The translations under genes were made by a program, and so were the position numbers. From contig NZ_CANKXG010000007.1 in NCBI RefSeq assembly GCF_947487575.1, forward strand, positions 124,001 through 188,000: a stretch of 64,000 bases of DNA, written 5' to 3'. The notes beneath the pieces are model-generated. The model saw only the letters and a program-made list of their open reading frames with translations. It had not been told where the DNA came from and searched no databases. The number at the start of each line of letters is the position of its first letter. Within the stretch, counting starts at the first letter, position 1. Below are positions 23,943 through 31,020 of this stretch, piece by piece. This DNA comes from an uncultured Algibacter sp. Lineage in GTDB: Bacteria > Bacteroidota > Bacteroidia > Flavobacteriales > Flavobacteriaceae.

Positions 23943-23967
23943 GACACTATCCTAAAATCTGTGTAAG
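23943..23967. repeat. possible solo insertion-sequence terminal repeat
   Basis: gacactatcctaaaatctgt followed by gtaag resembles the terminal inverted repeat of IS256-type elements as I remember them from flavobacteria. No transposase or matching opposite end is nearby, so at most a relic. Confidence 0.25.
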
Positions 23968-23991
23968 TTTCAAAACACAGGGATAAATTAT

Positions 23992-24294
23992 TTATAGTTT
24001 AACACCTTGTATCAAGATAGAAGCTTTAATTGATTGCTCTTTTAAATGCAAAAAATTTTTTCGTTCTTCATCTTTTTTAAAATTATCAAAATCTTGTTGA
24101 GTATCAAACTCTACCAAATGAATTTCATAAGGTTTTTCAATGTTTCTTTCAATTATAGAACTTTCGTCTGGTCGAATTCTTAATATTAAGCGACCATTAT
24201 ATTTTAATATTGTAGGAATCGCTATATCTTCAAATAGATTAAAAACATCTTCTTTTCCATCTGTAATATATATTAGTTGAGTTATATAAATCAT
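23992..24294 (-). CDS. DUF1330-like small protein
   Basis: 100-residue dimeric alpha-beta barrel-like protein (MIYITQLIYITDGKEDVFNLFEDIAIPTILKYNGRLILRIRP...EIHLVEFDTQQDFDNFKKDEERKNFLHLKEQS), the pattern of DUF1330/ABM-type proteins. Its ATG overlaps the stop of the decayed FMN-reductase gene by four bases (ATGA), so the two were once a translationally coupled pair; the upstream partner being broken may reduce its translation. Function unknown, perhaps small-molecule or redox related as many ABM proteins. Confidence 0.78.
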   Translation of the reverse strand: MIYITQLIYITDGKEDVFNLFEDIAIPTILKYNGRLILRIRPDESSIIERNIEKPYEIHLVEFDTQQDFDNFKKDEERKNFLHLKEQSIKASILIQGVKL

Positions 24295-24834
24295 AATTTA
24301 TATTGTTTTAGTGTGTTAAAATTTAAAAAAACTTTTTTTAAGTTAGCTTCGGTTTCTTTATACAATATTTTAGCATCTTTAGTGATTTTCTCCTTTGATT
24401 TCTTGAATCAAAAGAGTTGTCTCGTTTGTAAATTTAGTTTGGATGGTTTTCATAATCAATTTCAGCTCTTTATGGGCCTTTTCTGCACTTGCTGAAGCGG
24501 TTATAAGTCTCAGTTGGTTTGTTGGAGAATGCATTTGTCGATACACACCATTCAATCGTGTTTTTTAAACCACTCGGTATACTAAAAACATATTCAGGTG
24601 TACAAATTACAATTCCGTCTGCATTTTCAATTTTATTCCGAAAGTCAATAACTACTTTGGTATGTTGTTATCTGTCAATTCAGTTCTAAAATGAGGTAAT
24701 TCGTTTAAATTATCTATAATCTCTAAATCGAAGTCAAGTTTTCCCGTTTCAGCTATTTACTTCAGTATTGATAAGTTTGCGGAGTTGTTACTAGCACTTT
24801 CACAAATTTCAATTACATTTTTCTTTATTATCAT
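24291..24834 (-). pseudogene. NADPH-dependent FMN reductase family protein, inactivated
   Basis: Reading the minus strand from ATG 24834 gives an FMN_red-type flavoprotein broken by a stop and at least three frameshifts. Frame 1: ICESASNNSANLSILK, then TAA at 24759 where KYIA is expected, then DFDLEIIDNLNELPHF. A shift near 24660 leads to VVIDFRNKIENADGIVICTP and EYVFSIPSGLKNTIEWCVST, another near 24510 to LITASASAEKAHKELKLIMK, and another near 24395 to the end. CTPEY-SIPS-LKN--EW is the FMN-binding signature of the family. The final TGA overlaps the start of the next gene (ATGA). Confidence 0.85.
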
Positions 24835-24860
24835 TCGTCGAATTTGATTTTTTGCGTTTT

Positions 24861-24994
24861 GAAGTAACGGTTTGTATATGAAAAGTAGCGTGTTTAAGTG
24901 TAAGTATTTTTCATATAAAAATCAGACGTAGTAAACTTGCAACAACCCTTGGTTAAGCACAAAATCGAGTAATTATTCTTATAGACTGTTAGGT
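24861..24994 (-). repeat. cassette-associated palindromic element, copy 1 (attC-like)
   Basis: On the minus strand it starts with ACCTAAC (fits RYYYAAC) overlapping the stop codon of the DUF1330 gene, continues TATAAGAATAATTACTCG and ends AAACACGCTACTTTTCATAT, ACAAACCGTTAC. The two ends are shared with copies at 25442-25566, 26231-26359 and 48795-48928. Interpreted as the recombination site that ends a gene cassette. Confidence 0.6.
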
Positions 24995-25417
24995 GTAGTT
25001 TCTTATTTCAGTCGAAGGTAATAATCGTGAATCCTTTACTCCAGCAGTTCTATGTCCAGCATTTTTTAAATAATTCTCGTTTTGTGCAAATTCCATAAAT
25101 TTCATGACAGATTTGTGTTCAATTACCAAAACTGCATCCCATTTTTCAGATTCAGGTCCGATTAAAAAATCGTTGCTTTTTCCGTAATAGATTATTTGGC
25201 TACCTGCTTTTTTTAATTCAGGCAAAGTTTTTTTTATATAAAGTTTGTACGCTTGTTCTCCGCTAATTGCTTCATCAGGTTTTATTTGTTCCAAATTTTT
25301 ATAGTCAGCTTTTTCTCGGAACTTCAGTAAGTTCAGCATCACTATTTTTCCTTTGTCGTGAAAGTCCTGATAGAATTTCTTTCCAGATTCAGGGTTTGCA
25401 TCTATATATTTCTGCAT
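24989..25417 (-). CDS. DUF1330 domain-containing protein, cassette-borne
   Basis: 142-residue cytoplasmic protein; KIVMLNLLKFREKADY and GEQAYKLYIKKTLPELKKAGSQIIYYGKSNDFLIGPESEKWDAVLVIEHKSVMKFMEFAQNENY are the conserved DUF1330 blocks (ferredoxin-like alpha-beta barrel fold). No enzymatic role is established for the family. The gene is flanked on both sides by copies of the attC-like element (24861-24994 and 25442-25566), its stop codon lying inside the first, so it looks like a single-gene cassette. No promoter is evident in the spacer. Confidence 0.88.
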   Translation of the reverse strand: MQKYIDANPESGKKFYQDFHDKGKIVMLNLLKFREKADYKNLEQIKPDEAISGEQAYKLYIKKTLPELKKAGSQIIYYGKSNDFLIGPESEKWDAVLVIEHKSVMKFMEFAQNENYLKNAGHRTAGVKDSRLLPSTEIRNYT

Positions 25418-25441
25418 ATTATTTTTGTTTTGCTTAAATTA

Positions 25442-25566
25442 CACTTAATGTATTTATGTATGTTTCAGCACTAAATTTAGCAAATAATTAATGAATTGAA
25501 AATTCGTGGGGATTTATCCAAAGCAGGATAAAAGCAAGCAATCTTTTATATACATCTTAAGTTTGT
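25442..25566 (-). repeat. cassette-associated palindromic element, copy 2 (attC-like)
   Basis: Minus strand: GTATATAAAAGATTGCTTGC ... TTATTTGCTAAATTTAGTGC, TGAAACATACA. The middle TTATTTGCTAAATT-AGT-GCTGAAACA block is nearly identical to copy 3 (26231-26359). The RYYYAAC box is degenerate (ACTTAAG) and the copy lies ~90 bases after the stop of the membrane protein gene. Confidence 0.55.
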
Positions 25567-25653
25567 TTTTTATTAAATTTAATCAATAATCAGAAAGAAC
25601 AAAAGAGAGTAATAAGGTTAGTATATACTGTGAAGCTTTATGTTGGCAATTAT

Positions 25654-26211
25654 TTATGTTTTCTTTAGATTTTCGAAACTAGACTTAATATTTTTATAAT
25701 AATCACCAGACAGTTTATTCCATGTGTAGAATGAAAGTATACAAAAGAAAAAACTGATGACTAATAATGAAAGTGGGATAAGGGTGTTTTCGTAATCAGC
25801 AGTTATTAAATAGATAACTAACGACATTGTAATCATAAAAAAGTTTATAATCCAAGATCTTGTTAGTCGAAGCCTACTACGGTTATAATCAATTTTTGAT
25901 TTTAAATGATTTGAGTTCTGAATTATATACACAACTTTAAATTGAACATTACTCCGTACTTCATCATCTGAAAATACTTTATAAATATTTTTTCTTTCTT
26001 TTTTCTTGAATAATTGAAAACCAATTCTGTCAACTATAATTCCAATAATGTAAGCGAGACCAGTAATTGGAAGCAAAAATATATTTGAGATTTCGAGTTC
26101 TAAGAATAGCTTAAAGTCTAAACCATTTATACCAAAAAACAGTAATACTATCCAAACTAAGCTACCGAAGCCTGTGATTAATAATTCAATAAATACTTGT
26201 GTCGTGGTCAT
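25654..26211 (-). CDS. four-TM membrane protein of unknown function, cassette-borne
   Basis: 185 residues with four predicted membrane helices at about 8-30, 42-62, 119-137 and 142-163, and a basic cytosolic loop between helices 2 and 3 (KKKERKNIYKVFSDDEVRSNVQFKVV...DYNRSRLRLTRSWIINFF). The NRSRLRLTRSW segment just before helix 3 is probably a family signature but I cannot name the family. The gene lies between two attC-like elements and reads as a single-gene cassette. Small multi-TM proteins are common membrane effectors in defence islands, but nothing here proves that. Start ATG 26211 is clear. Confidence 0.75.
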   Translation of the reverse strand: MTTTQVFIELLITGFGSLVWIVLLFFGINGLDFKLFLELEISNIFLLPITGLAYIIGIIVDRIGFQLFKKKERKNIYKVFSDDEVRSNVQFKVVYIIQNSNHLKSKIDYNRSRLRLTRSWIINFFMITMSLVIYLITADYENTLIPLSLLVISFFFCILSFYTWNKLSGDYYKNIKSSFENLKKT

Positions 26212-26230
26212 GATTTTTGCTGAATGGATT

Positions 26231-26359
26231 CCATCGTGTTTGTATGTGGAAAGTTGCGTGTTTCAGCAACTAATTTAGCAAATAAATCACAGATAGAAAG
26301 TCCGCGAGGACTTTCGTAAGTAAGCTAGAACTAGCAATGAATTATACACGTTGTTAGGC
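26231..26359 (-). repeat. cassette-associated palindromic element, copy 3 (attC-like, best preserved)
   Basis: Minus strand starts GCCTAAC (26359-26353), four bases after the TAA of the RES gene, continues AACGTGTATAATTCATTGCT, has a perfect central hairpin GAAAGTCC-TCGC-GGACTTTC, then TTTGCTAAATTAGTTGCTGA and AACACGCAACTTTCCACATA. GCCTAAC fits the RYYYAAC box of integron attC sites; the expected GTTRRRY at the other end is not intact. Confidence 0.65.
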
Positions 26360-26363
26360 ATAG

Positions 26364-27590
26364 TTATTTTACTGTTTTATATCCTCTTGTCCAACTAATA
26401 GGAATTTGTATTAGATTAATACAACTATTTCCTGTTTTAGTCTTAATTTCATTTCCATGTTCAAATTGTAAAACCAAAGAATAAGAAAATGTTTCCTTTT
26501 CAAAATCTAATGAGGAATCATCTTGTGATTTTGAAGTTAGTTCAGGTATTTTTTTTTGAATTTCTTTTCTGTTTATATTTTTTTCAATTAATTCTTTAAT
26601 TGTGAATTCTGTGTCATTTACTTTTAGTTTAGATGCCTTTTTGCCTTTAATAATTTGATTGTTATATGTTTTTATATTTAAGTTGTCATAAATTATTGTA
26701 AAATTACTAAAGTGAGGAATTTGCCAGTTTATTGAAGAATTATGGTCAAGAATTCCTTTTTTATGAATTAAGACACTCACGTCTCCTTTCTCGTTCTTCG
26801 AATTGTTTTCTTTAAGACTTAATTCGAATATATCTTGAATTTTCATTTCTTCACTATCAACAATTGATGGGTGAATTGCCCAATTAATGCTATTAAGACT
26901 GTTTTCAACTGATGGATAAAGTAATATTGGAATATTTATCCCTTTTGATTTTGCATCATATAGTATCTCATGACAGTAGGCGGAAGTAATATGATAGTTT
27001 GAAATTCCCTTTGTGGTGAACAAATCGCCCATTTTTTCAATTGCATAAATATATCCTTCTCTAAATTCGTTAGGTATATTTTTAACCATATTTTGTAATC
27101 CTAAATAAGGGCGTTTGATTACGGAATTTAAAACGTGTTCACTATTTTTGGTTGAGGAATTAATAATTAAAGAATGAACGTTTGTATCGGATTTGAATTT
27201 TAATTTCCATCTTGACATATAAAATTTGTCATTTATTTTAATGCTGTCTTTCATTTCCGAAAAGGCAGTAAAAGGGTCTATTGAGCCATAAAAAACAGGA
27301 AATCCTTTTCTGTGTGCTCGACCAATCTCTTTAGGATTTGGATTATATGAGTAAGAATTTGGATTGTTAAAATCAAAATTTTTCCAAGGTTTCGTTATTC
27401 TAAATATTGTGAATTCATCTGATTTTGAATCATAAGTTAATGTTGATAAAACTCGGTTGTGTAAAATCTTATGAAATTCTTTAAGAAGAACTTTGTAATC
27501 CATTGACGGTTTTAACTCTTTCTGTATCTGGTCAAATTGTTTGTCTATAGTTTCCTTCGAGAAAACAGTGAAGTTAAAATTATTCTTCAT
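26364..27590 (-). CDS. RES-domain protein, candidate NAD+-degrading effector
   Basis: 408 residues. After a helical N-terminus (1-60), residues ~60-245 show the RES fold signature: FRITKP with Arg64, GRAHRKGFPVFYGSIDPFTAFSEM with Arg91 and Glu112, ISNYHITSAYCHEIL, and ILLYPSVENSLNSINWAI with Tyr225/Ser227. RES proteins studied so far (e.g. MbcT, RES-Xre toxins) degrade or phosphorolyse NAD+; the R, E and S positions are kept here, so activity is plausible. Residues 250-408 are an extra C-terminal domain I do not recognise. It starts 25 bases after the DUF4062 gene, the likely regulator or sensor, and ends at an attC-like element. No Xre-type antitoxin is adjacent. Confidence 0.72.
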   Translation of the reverse strand: MKNNFNFTVFSKETIDKQFDQIQKELKPSMDYKVLLKEFHKILHNRVLSTLTYDSKSDEFTIFRITKPWKNFDFNNPNSYSYNPNPKEIGRAHRKGFPVFYGSIDPFTAFSEMKDSIKINDKFYMSRWKLKFKSDTNVHSLIINSSTKNSEHVLNSVIKRPYLGLQNMVKNIPNEFREGYIYAIEKMGDLFTTKGISNYHITSAYCHEILYDAKSKGINIPILLYPSVENSLNSINWAIHPSIVDSEEMKIQDIFELSLKENNSKNEKGDVSVLIHKKGILDHNSSINWQIPHFSNFTIIYDNLNIKTYNNQIIKGKKASKLKVNDTEFTIKELIEKNINRKEIQKKIPELTSKSQDDSSLDFEKETFSYSLVLQFEHGNEIKTKTGNSCINLIQIPISWTRGYKTVK

Positions 27591-27615
27591 TCATTATTTG
27601 TAATCTATTCTTGAT

Positions 27616-28809
27616 TTACTTTTCATATAATTCGGAAATATTTTTCATTAAATCTTTACTAGCTATTTCTATCAGTTCCTCTTTAGATGTAAAAGGTTTA
27701 TAAATAACTTTATTTCCAATCGATTGTTTAAATGATTTGAGTCTATCCCATTCTGATTTTAACTTCTCATAATTTTCAGCCTCAAAAGAAGGTGCTGGCG
27801 GTTTAGAATAAAAATATACCATTCCTAGTGGTGAATCAGGACTTTTATTATCTAAAGCGAACAATATTTCTTCTGCAGTTCCAGATGGAAATCGTTCTTT
27901 TCCAGTTTCTTGATTTACAGTAGGTGAACCTAATTTATGTTTAAATACTGCTAAAACAATATCCATATTTTTAATAATTCGTTCATTTATAACATCTTGG
28001 GGATATCCGTTTTGTGATGCTAAATCTTCCCAACCGTGAACTTTTAATCTGTAACTACAAAGTTCTTCGTGTTTATCTGTCCTAAATTTACGTTCTAATT
28101 TATCAACTAATAATTCCCTTTCTTCAATTAAATCTCCTGGTGAGGCAATAACCACGTTGATTTCTTTTTCAATAATTGCCTTTCTTTTTTTATTAACTCG
28201 CTTTGAGTCTTTTTCTATTCTTTCAAGAATACTCTTATTCCATTTTGAAGATGTAGATAATAAATCCAATAATGATTTTAAATCTTCTAATAGTTTCTCG
28301 TCATCTTCAGATAAAACTTCTTGTTCTAAACTCTCTAGACAATTTTTGCAGAATGAAGCTTGCCTCATTCCGTCATCTACTCCTCGTTTATCTCCTAAAA
28401 AATCGTAAACGCAACCAATATTTTCATAATGTCGATTGTCAGCATTTTCGATAAGTCTTGCTAGATAAGTTGTAGTAAAAAATAATATTCCATTTTCAAT
28501 TGGAAGGTTTGTCAAATAGTCCCAATCAAAGAGAGAGAAAGGAACGAAGTTTTCGTGTCCTTCATAGAAGAAGTTATTTATATATTGAACATCTGTAAAT
28601 ATGAAGTTTATATATGAATTCACTTCATCTTCAGAGAAAGATTCATATATTTTTTCGTGAGTTCTTGGATAGACTATGTGTTCTTCTTCCCAAGTGAATT
28701 CATTCTTATAAACTTTAAAGTCTATTGATTTTGAATGTTTATTAAATAACAATTCAAGTTTGTCATAATCTACTTCTAAACTTTCATCTATAATAATGTT
28801 TATTCTCAT
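27616..28809 (-). CDS. DUF4062 domain protein with N-terminal Cys-motif domain
   Basis: 397 residues. Residues ~215-390 match DUF4062, a TIR-like fold: INVVIASPGDLIEERELLVDKL at 217-238, VHGWEDLA, QDVINERIIKNMDIVLAVFKHKLGSP (270-295) and SGTAEEILFAL (309-319). Residues 1-165 are a separate domain containing a possible zinc site (His127, Cys133, Cys154, Cys157 in HYENIGCVYDF and FCKNC). A charged helical linker (165-215) joins them. DUF4062 is otherwise found at the N-terminus of STAND ATPases; here no ATPase follows, and the RES gene is next. I infer sensing or control of the RES protein. First gene of the cassette; an attC-like inverted repeat lies just upstream. Confidence 0.72.
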   Translation of the reverse strand: MRINIIIDESLEVDYDKLELLFNKHSKSIDFKVYKNEFTWEEEHIVYPRTHEKIYESFSEDEVNSYINFIFTDVQYINNFFYEGHENFVPFSLFDWDYLTNLPIENGILFFTTTYLARLIENADNRHYENIGCVYDFLGDKRGVDDGMRQASFCKNCLESLEQEVLSEDDEKLLEDLKSLLDLLSTSSKWNKSILERIEKDSKRVNKKRKAIIEKEINVVIASPGDLIEERELLVDKLERKFRTDKHEELCSYRLKVHGWEDLASQNGYPQDVINERIIKNMDIVLAVFKHKLGSPTVNQETGKERFPSGTAEEILFALDNKSPDSPLGMVYFYSKPPAPSFEAENYEKLKSEWDRLKSFKQSIGNKVIYKPFTSKEELIEIASKDLMKNISELYEK

Positions 28810-28823
28810 TTTGGTCTAATTAT

Positions 28824-28878
28824 GCCTAACTTGTTATATAGTAACTTCTATTACCGATATCCTGTAAATAAGTTAGGA
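28824..28878 (-). repeat. attC-like inverted repeat upstream of the DUF4062-RES cassette
   Basis: Inverted repeat CCTAACTT (28825-28832) / AAGTTAGG (28870-28877) spaced by 37 bases. Read on the minus strand it ends GTTAGGC, matching the integron GTTRRRY core, 14 bases before the ATG at 28809. Its sequence differs from the four ~130 bp elements. Confidence 0.45.
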
Positions 28879-29015
28879 TATGGTAACTTTTTAGTTACTC
28901 TTATCTTGTAAAGATAATTGTTTTTTTTTGTAAGAAAAAACAGGATGATTTAAAAGGGTTATTATGACAATAAGAAGTTTGAGATTTTGAAACAAGTTTA
29001 AAATTACGACAGGTG

Positions 29016-29678
29016 TTAATGTGCTTCTTTTTTCAAAAACTCTTTTGGAAACTGAGACTTAAATCGATTCAATCTTGGTATGGATACATTTTGAATGTAC
29101 GGATGATTTGGATGTAGTTTTTCGTAATCTTGATGATAATCTTCAGCTATCCAGAATTTTTGAAAGGGATAGGCTTCAGCGGCAATTTTAACGCTTAACC
29201 TTTTTGCTAAAGCGTTTTTCTTTTTTAAAACAATTTGTTTTTGGGCTTCATTTTGATAAAAAATGATGGAACGATATTGTGAGCCTCTGTCGTTACCTTG
29301 TCCGTTTACTTGGGTTACGTTTTGCGATGCGAAATACACATCAACTAAGGTTTCAAAACTTACTATTTTTGGGTTGTAAATAATCTCTACGGCCTCTGCA
29401 TGTCCTGTTTTGCCTGTGTTGCTTGAACCGTATGTTGGGTTTTTTGTGTGACCACCTGAATAGCCTGAAATGGATTCTTCTACACCTTTTACGCTTTCGT
29501 AAATAGCTTCTACACACCAAAAGCATCCGCTTGCAAAGTAGGCTCTGGCTTTTCCATTTTTAATTGGAACTTCAATTGGGGCTGCATTTATTACTGCTTT
29601 TTGTTGCTTTTTTGATTGTGCTGAGTTTTGGCAACTTAATAATAGGGTTAGTGCTAATATTGGGATGATGTTTTTCAT
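29016..29678 (-). CDS. msrA: peptide-methionine (S)-S-oxide reductase, lipoprotein form
   Basis: 220 residues. A lipoprotein signal (ALTLLLSC, Cys16) precedes the MsrA domain, so this copy acts in the periplasm on oxidised envelope proteins. The catalytic motif GCFWCVEA has nucleophile Cys52; substrate-pocket blocks GYSGGHTKNPTYGSSNTGKTGHAEAVEI, QGNDRGSQYRSIIF and AEDYHQDY are complete. It is alone on its strand, just beyond the cassette region, and lacks an MsrB fusion. Confidence 0.96.
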   Translation of the reverse strand: MKNIIPILALTLLLSCQNSAQSKKQQKAVINAAPIEVPIKNGKARAYFASGCFWCVEAIYESVKGVEESISGYSGGHTKNPTYGSSNTGKTGHAEAVEIIYNPKIVSFETLVDVYFASQNVTQVNGQGNDRGSQYRSIIFYQNEAQKQIVLKKKNALAKRLSVKIAAEAYPFQKFWIAEDYHQDYEKLHPNHPYIQNVSIPRLNRFKSQFPKEFLKKEAH

Positions 29679-30023
29679 GAGTTATTTTTTCTTTTTTTAA
29701 TAGACGTTTAAAAATACAAAACCTTAAATGGTTTTATGTGAAAGTTTTTTTAAATGTTGTGGGCTTTGTTATTCTTAACTTGTTTTAAAATTTGGCTTAG
29801 CAAGCTGTTTAATAAAAGGCTTTTCAATATTTATTACTAGGTAGTGTGAATTATTTTTTCAGGGTTTATAAAACTTAATTTTTTAGGTGTGTTAATTACC
29901 TGAGGATTGATTTACTGTTTTTTGAGGACTGATACGCGATTTAGGTCTAACCTAGTTAGGGATATAGTTCACCTCTGTTTTCTTTTGAATAAATTTATAA
30001 TTTTATATCGAATACAAACTAAA
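29679..30023. other. intergenic region without recognised features
   Basis: AT-rich, no ORF of useful length and no clear promoter box for msrA. Its right end merges into dispersed repeat copy D. Confidence 0.5.
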
Positions 30024-30173
30024 GGTTAGGGATTGAAGTGGCATCCTTTTGCTTTTACTATAAATAAGATATTGTTTTTGAGATAGACATAATTATGCTG
30101 TGGATTGTAGACTTAGTTGGAATGATAAAAAACAAAAGATATAACGGAAAGTCCGACCCTTGTGGTAAGGCCC
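30024..30173 (+). repeat. dispersed structured repeat, copy D (expanded, decayed)
   Basis: Ends ggttagggattgaagtgg and ataacggaaagtccgaccct + tgtggtaaggccc match the other copies, but the middle is about 65 bases longer and the closing stem no longer pairs fully. Confidence 0.6.
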
Positions 30174-30186
30174 AAACTATTTTGCA

Positions 30187-30211
30187 TAAAAAAACCTCCA
30201 GATTTCTGAAG
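30187..30211 (-). terminator. rho-independent terminator of the 30238-32115 operon
   Basis: Minus strand CCTTCAG-AAAT-CTGGAGG (one G-T pair) followed by T7, 27 bases after the stop codon at 30238. Confidence 0.8.
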
Positions 30212-30237
30212 GCTTTAGTTGTATGATTGAAAATGGA

Positions 30238-31017
30238 TTATAGTTTAGCAAACATTTTTTCCATTTTTACTTTTTGTTCATCGGCTAAAGCTGCATCTAC
30301 TAAAATGCGCCCACTGTGCTCGTCGGTAATTACTTTTTTGCGAGAAGCAATTTCTACTTGTACTTGCGGAGGAATAGTGAAGAAAGAGCCACCAGCTGCA
30401 CCTCTTTCAATTGGCACAACGGCTAAACCGTTTTTTACGTTGGTTCTGATTCTTGTGTATGCCTTAACCAAACGCTCTTCGATTTGCTTTTTGTAATCTT
30501 CAGATTTATCTAATAAAGCTTGTTCTTCTTTTTCAGTTTCAGCTAAAATTGCGTCTAATTCACTTTTTTTATGCTTTAAGTGATTTTCACGTTCTTTTAA
30601 ACGTTCTTTTGTTTCAGCAATTACTTCTTTTTTCTGCTCAATTTGAACTTTGAATTCTTTAATGTGCTTTTCAGCCAATTCGATTTCTAATTCTTGAAAC
30701 TCAACTTCTTTTGTAAGTGAATTGAACTCTCTGTTATTTCTAACATTTTTTTGTTGCTCAGCATACTTCTTAATTAAAGCTTTTGATTCTTCAATTGAGT
30801 TTTTCTTTCCAGTAATATCGTTATCTACTACTTCTAAATTAGCAACAAGTTTTTCTAATCTTATGTTTAATCCAGCAACTTCATCTTCTAAATCACGAAC
30901 TTCTAATGGAAGTTCTCCACGAACATTTCTAATTTCATCAATACGAGAATCGATGAGTTGTAAATCGTATAAAGCTCTTAAACGCTCTTCAACAGTAACT
31001 TCTTTCTTTTTAGCCAT
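30238..31017 (-). CDS. coiled-coil protein of the C4-type zinc-ribbon (CT398-like) family lacking the cysteines
   Basis: 259 residues: a long antiparallel coiled coil (about 10-175, rich in E/K heptads) and a C-terminal region that aligns with the zf-RING_7 zinc ribbon. The normal CGGC...CEHCG ligands read AAGGS (in ERGAAGGSFFTIPPQVQVEI) and DEHSG (in VITDEHSGRILVDA), so all four zinc cysteines are gone while the rest of the domain is conserved. Proteins of this family in other bacteria bind secretion or flagellar components and RNA/DNA-processing factors; the role here is not known. It follows the Nif3-like gene by 3 bases, a very common gene pair. Confidence 0.88.
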   Translation of the reverse strand: MAKKKEVTVEERLRALYDLQLIDSRIDEIRNVRGELPLEVRDLEDEVAGLNIRLEKLVANLEVVDNDITGKKNSIEESKALIKKYAEQQKNVRNNREFNSLTKEVEFQELEIELAEKHIKEFKVQIEQKKEVIAETKERLKERENHLKHKKSELDAILAETEKEEQALLDKSEDYKKQIEERLVKAYTRIRTNVKNGLAVVPIERGAAGGSFFTIPPQVQVEIASRKKVITDEHSGRILVDAALADEQKVKMEKMFAKL

Positions 31018-31020
31018 ACT

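Noticed and set aside
24277-24495. Plus-strand ORF of 72 codons
   Set aside because: It lies antisense to the FMN reductase pseudogene, whose minus-strand frames show clear homology.
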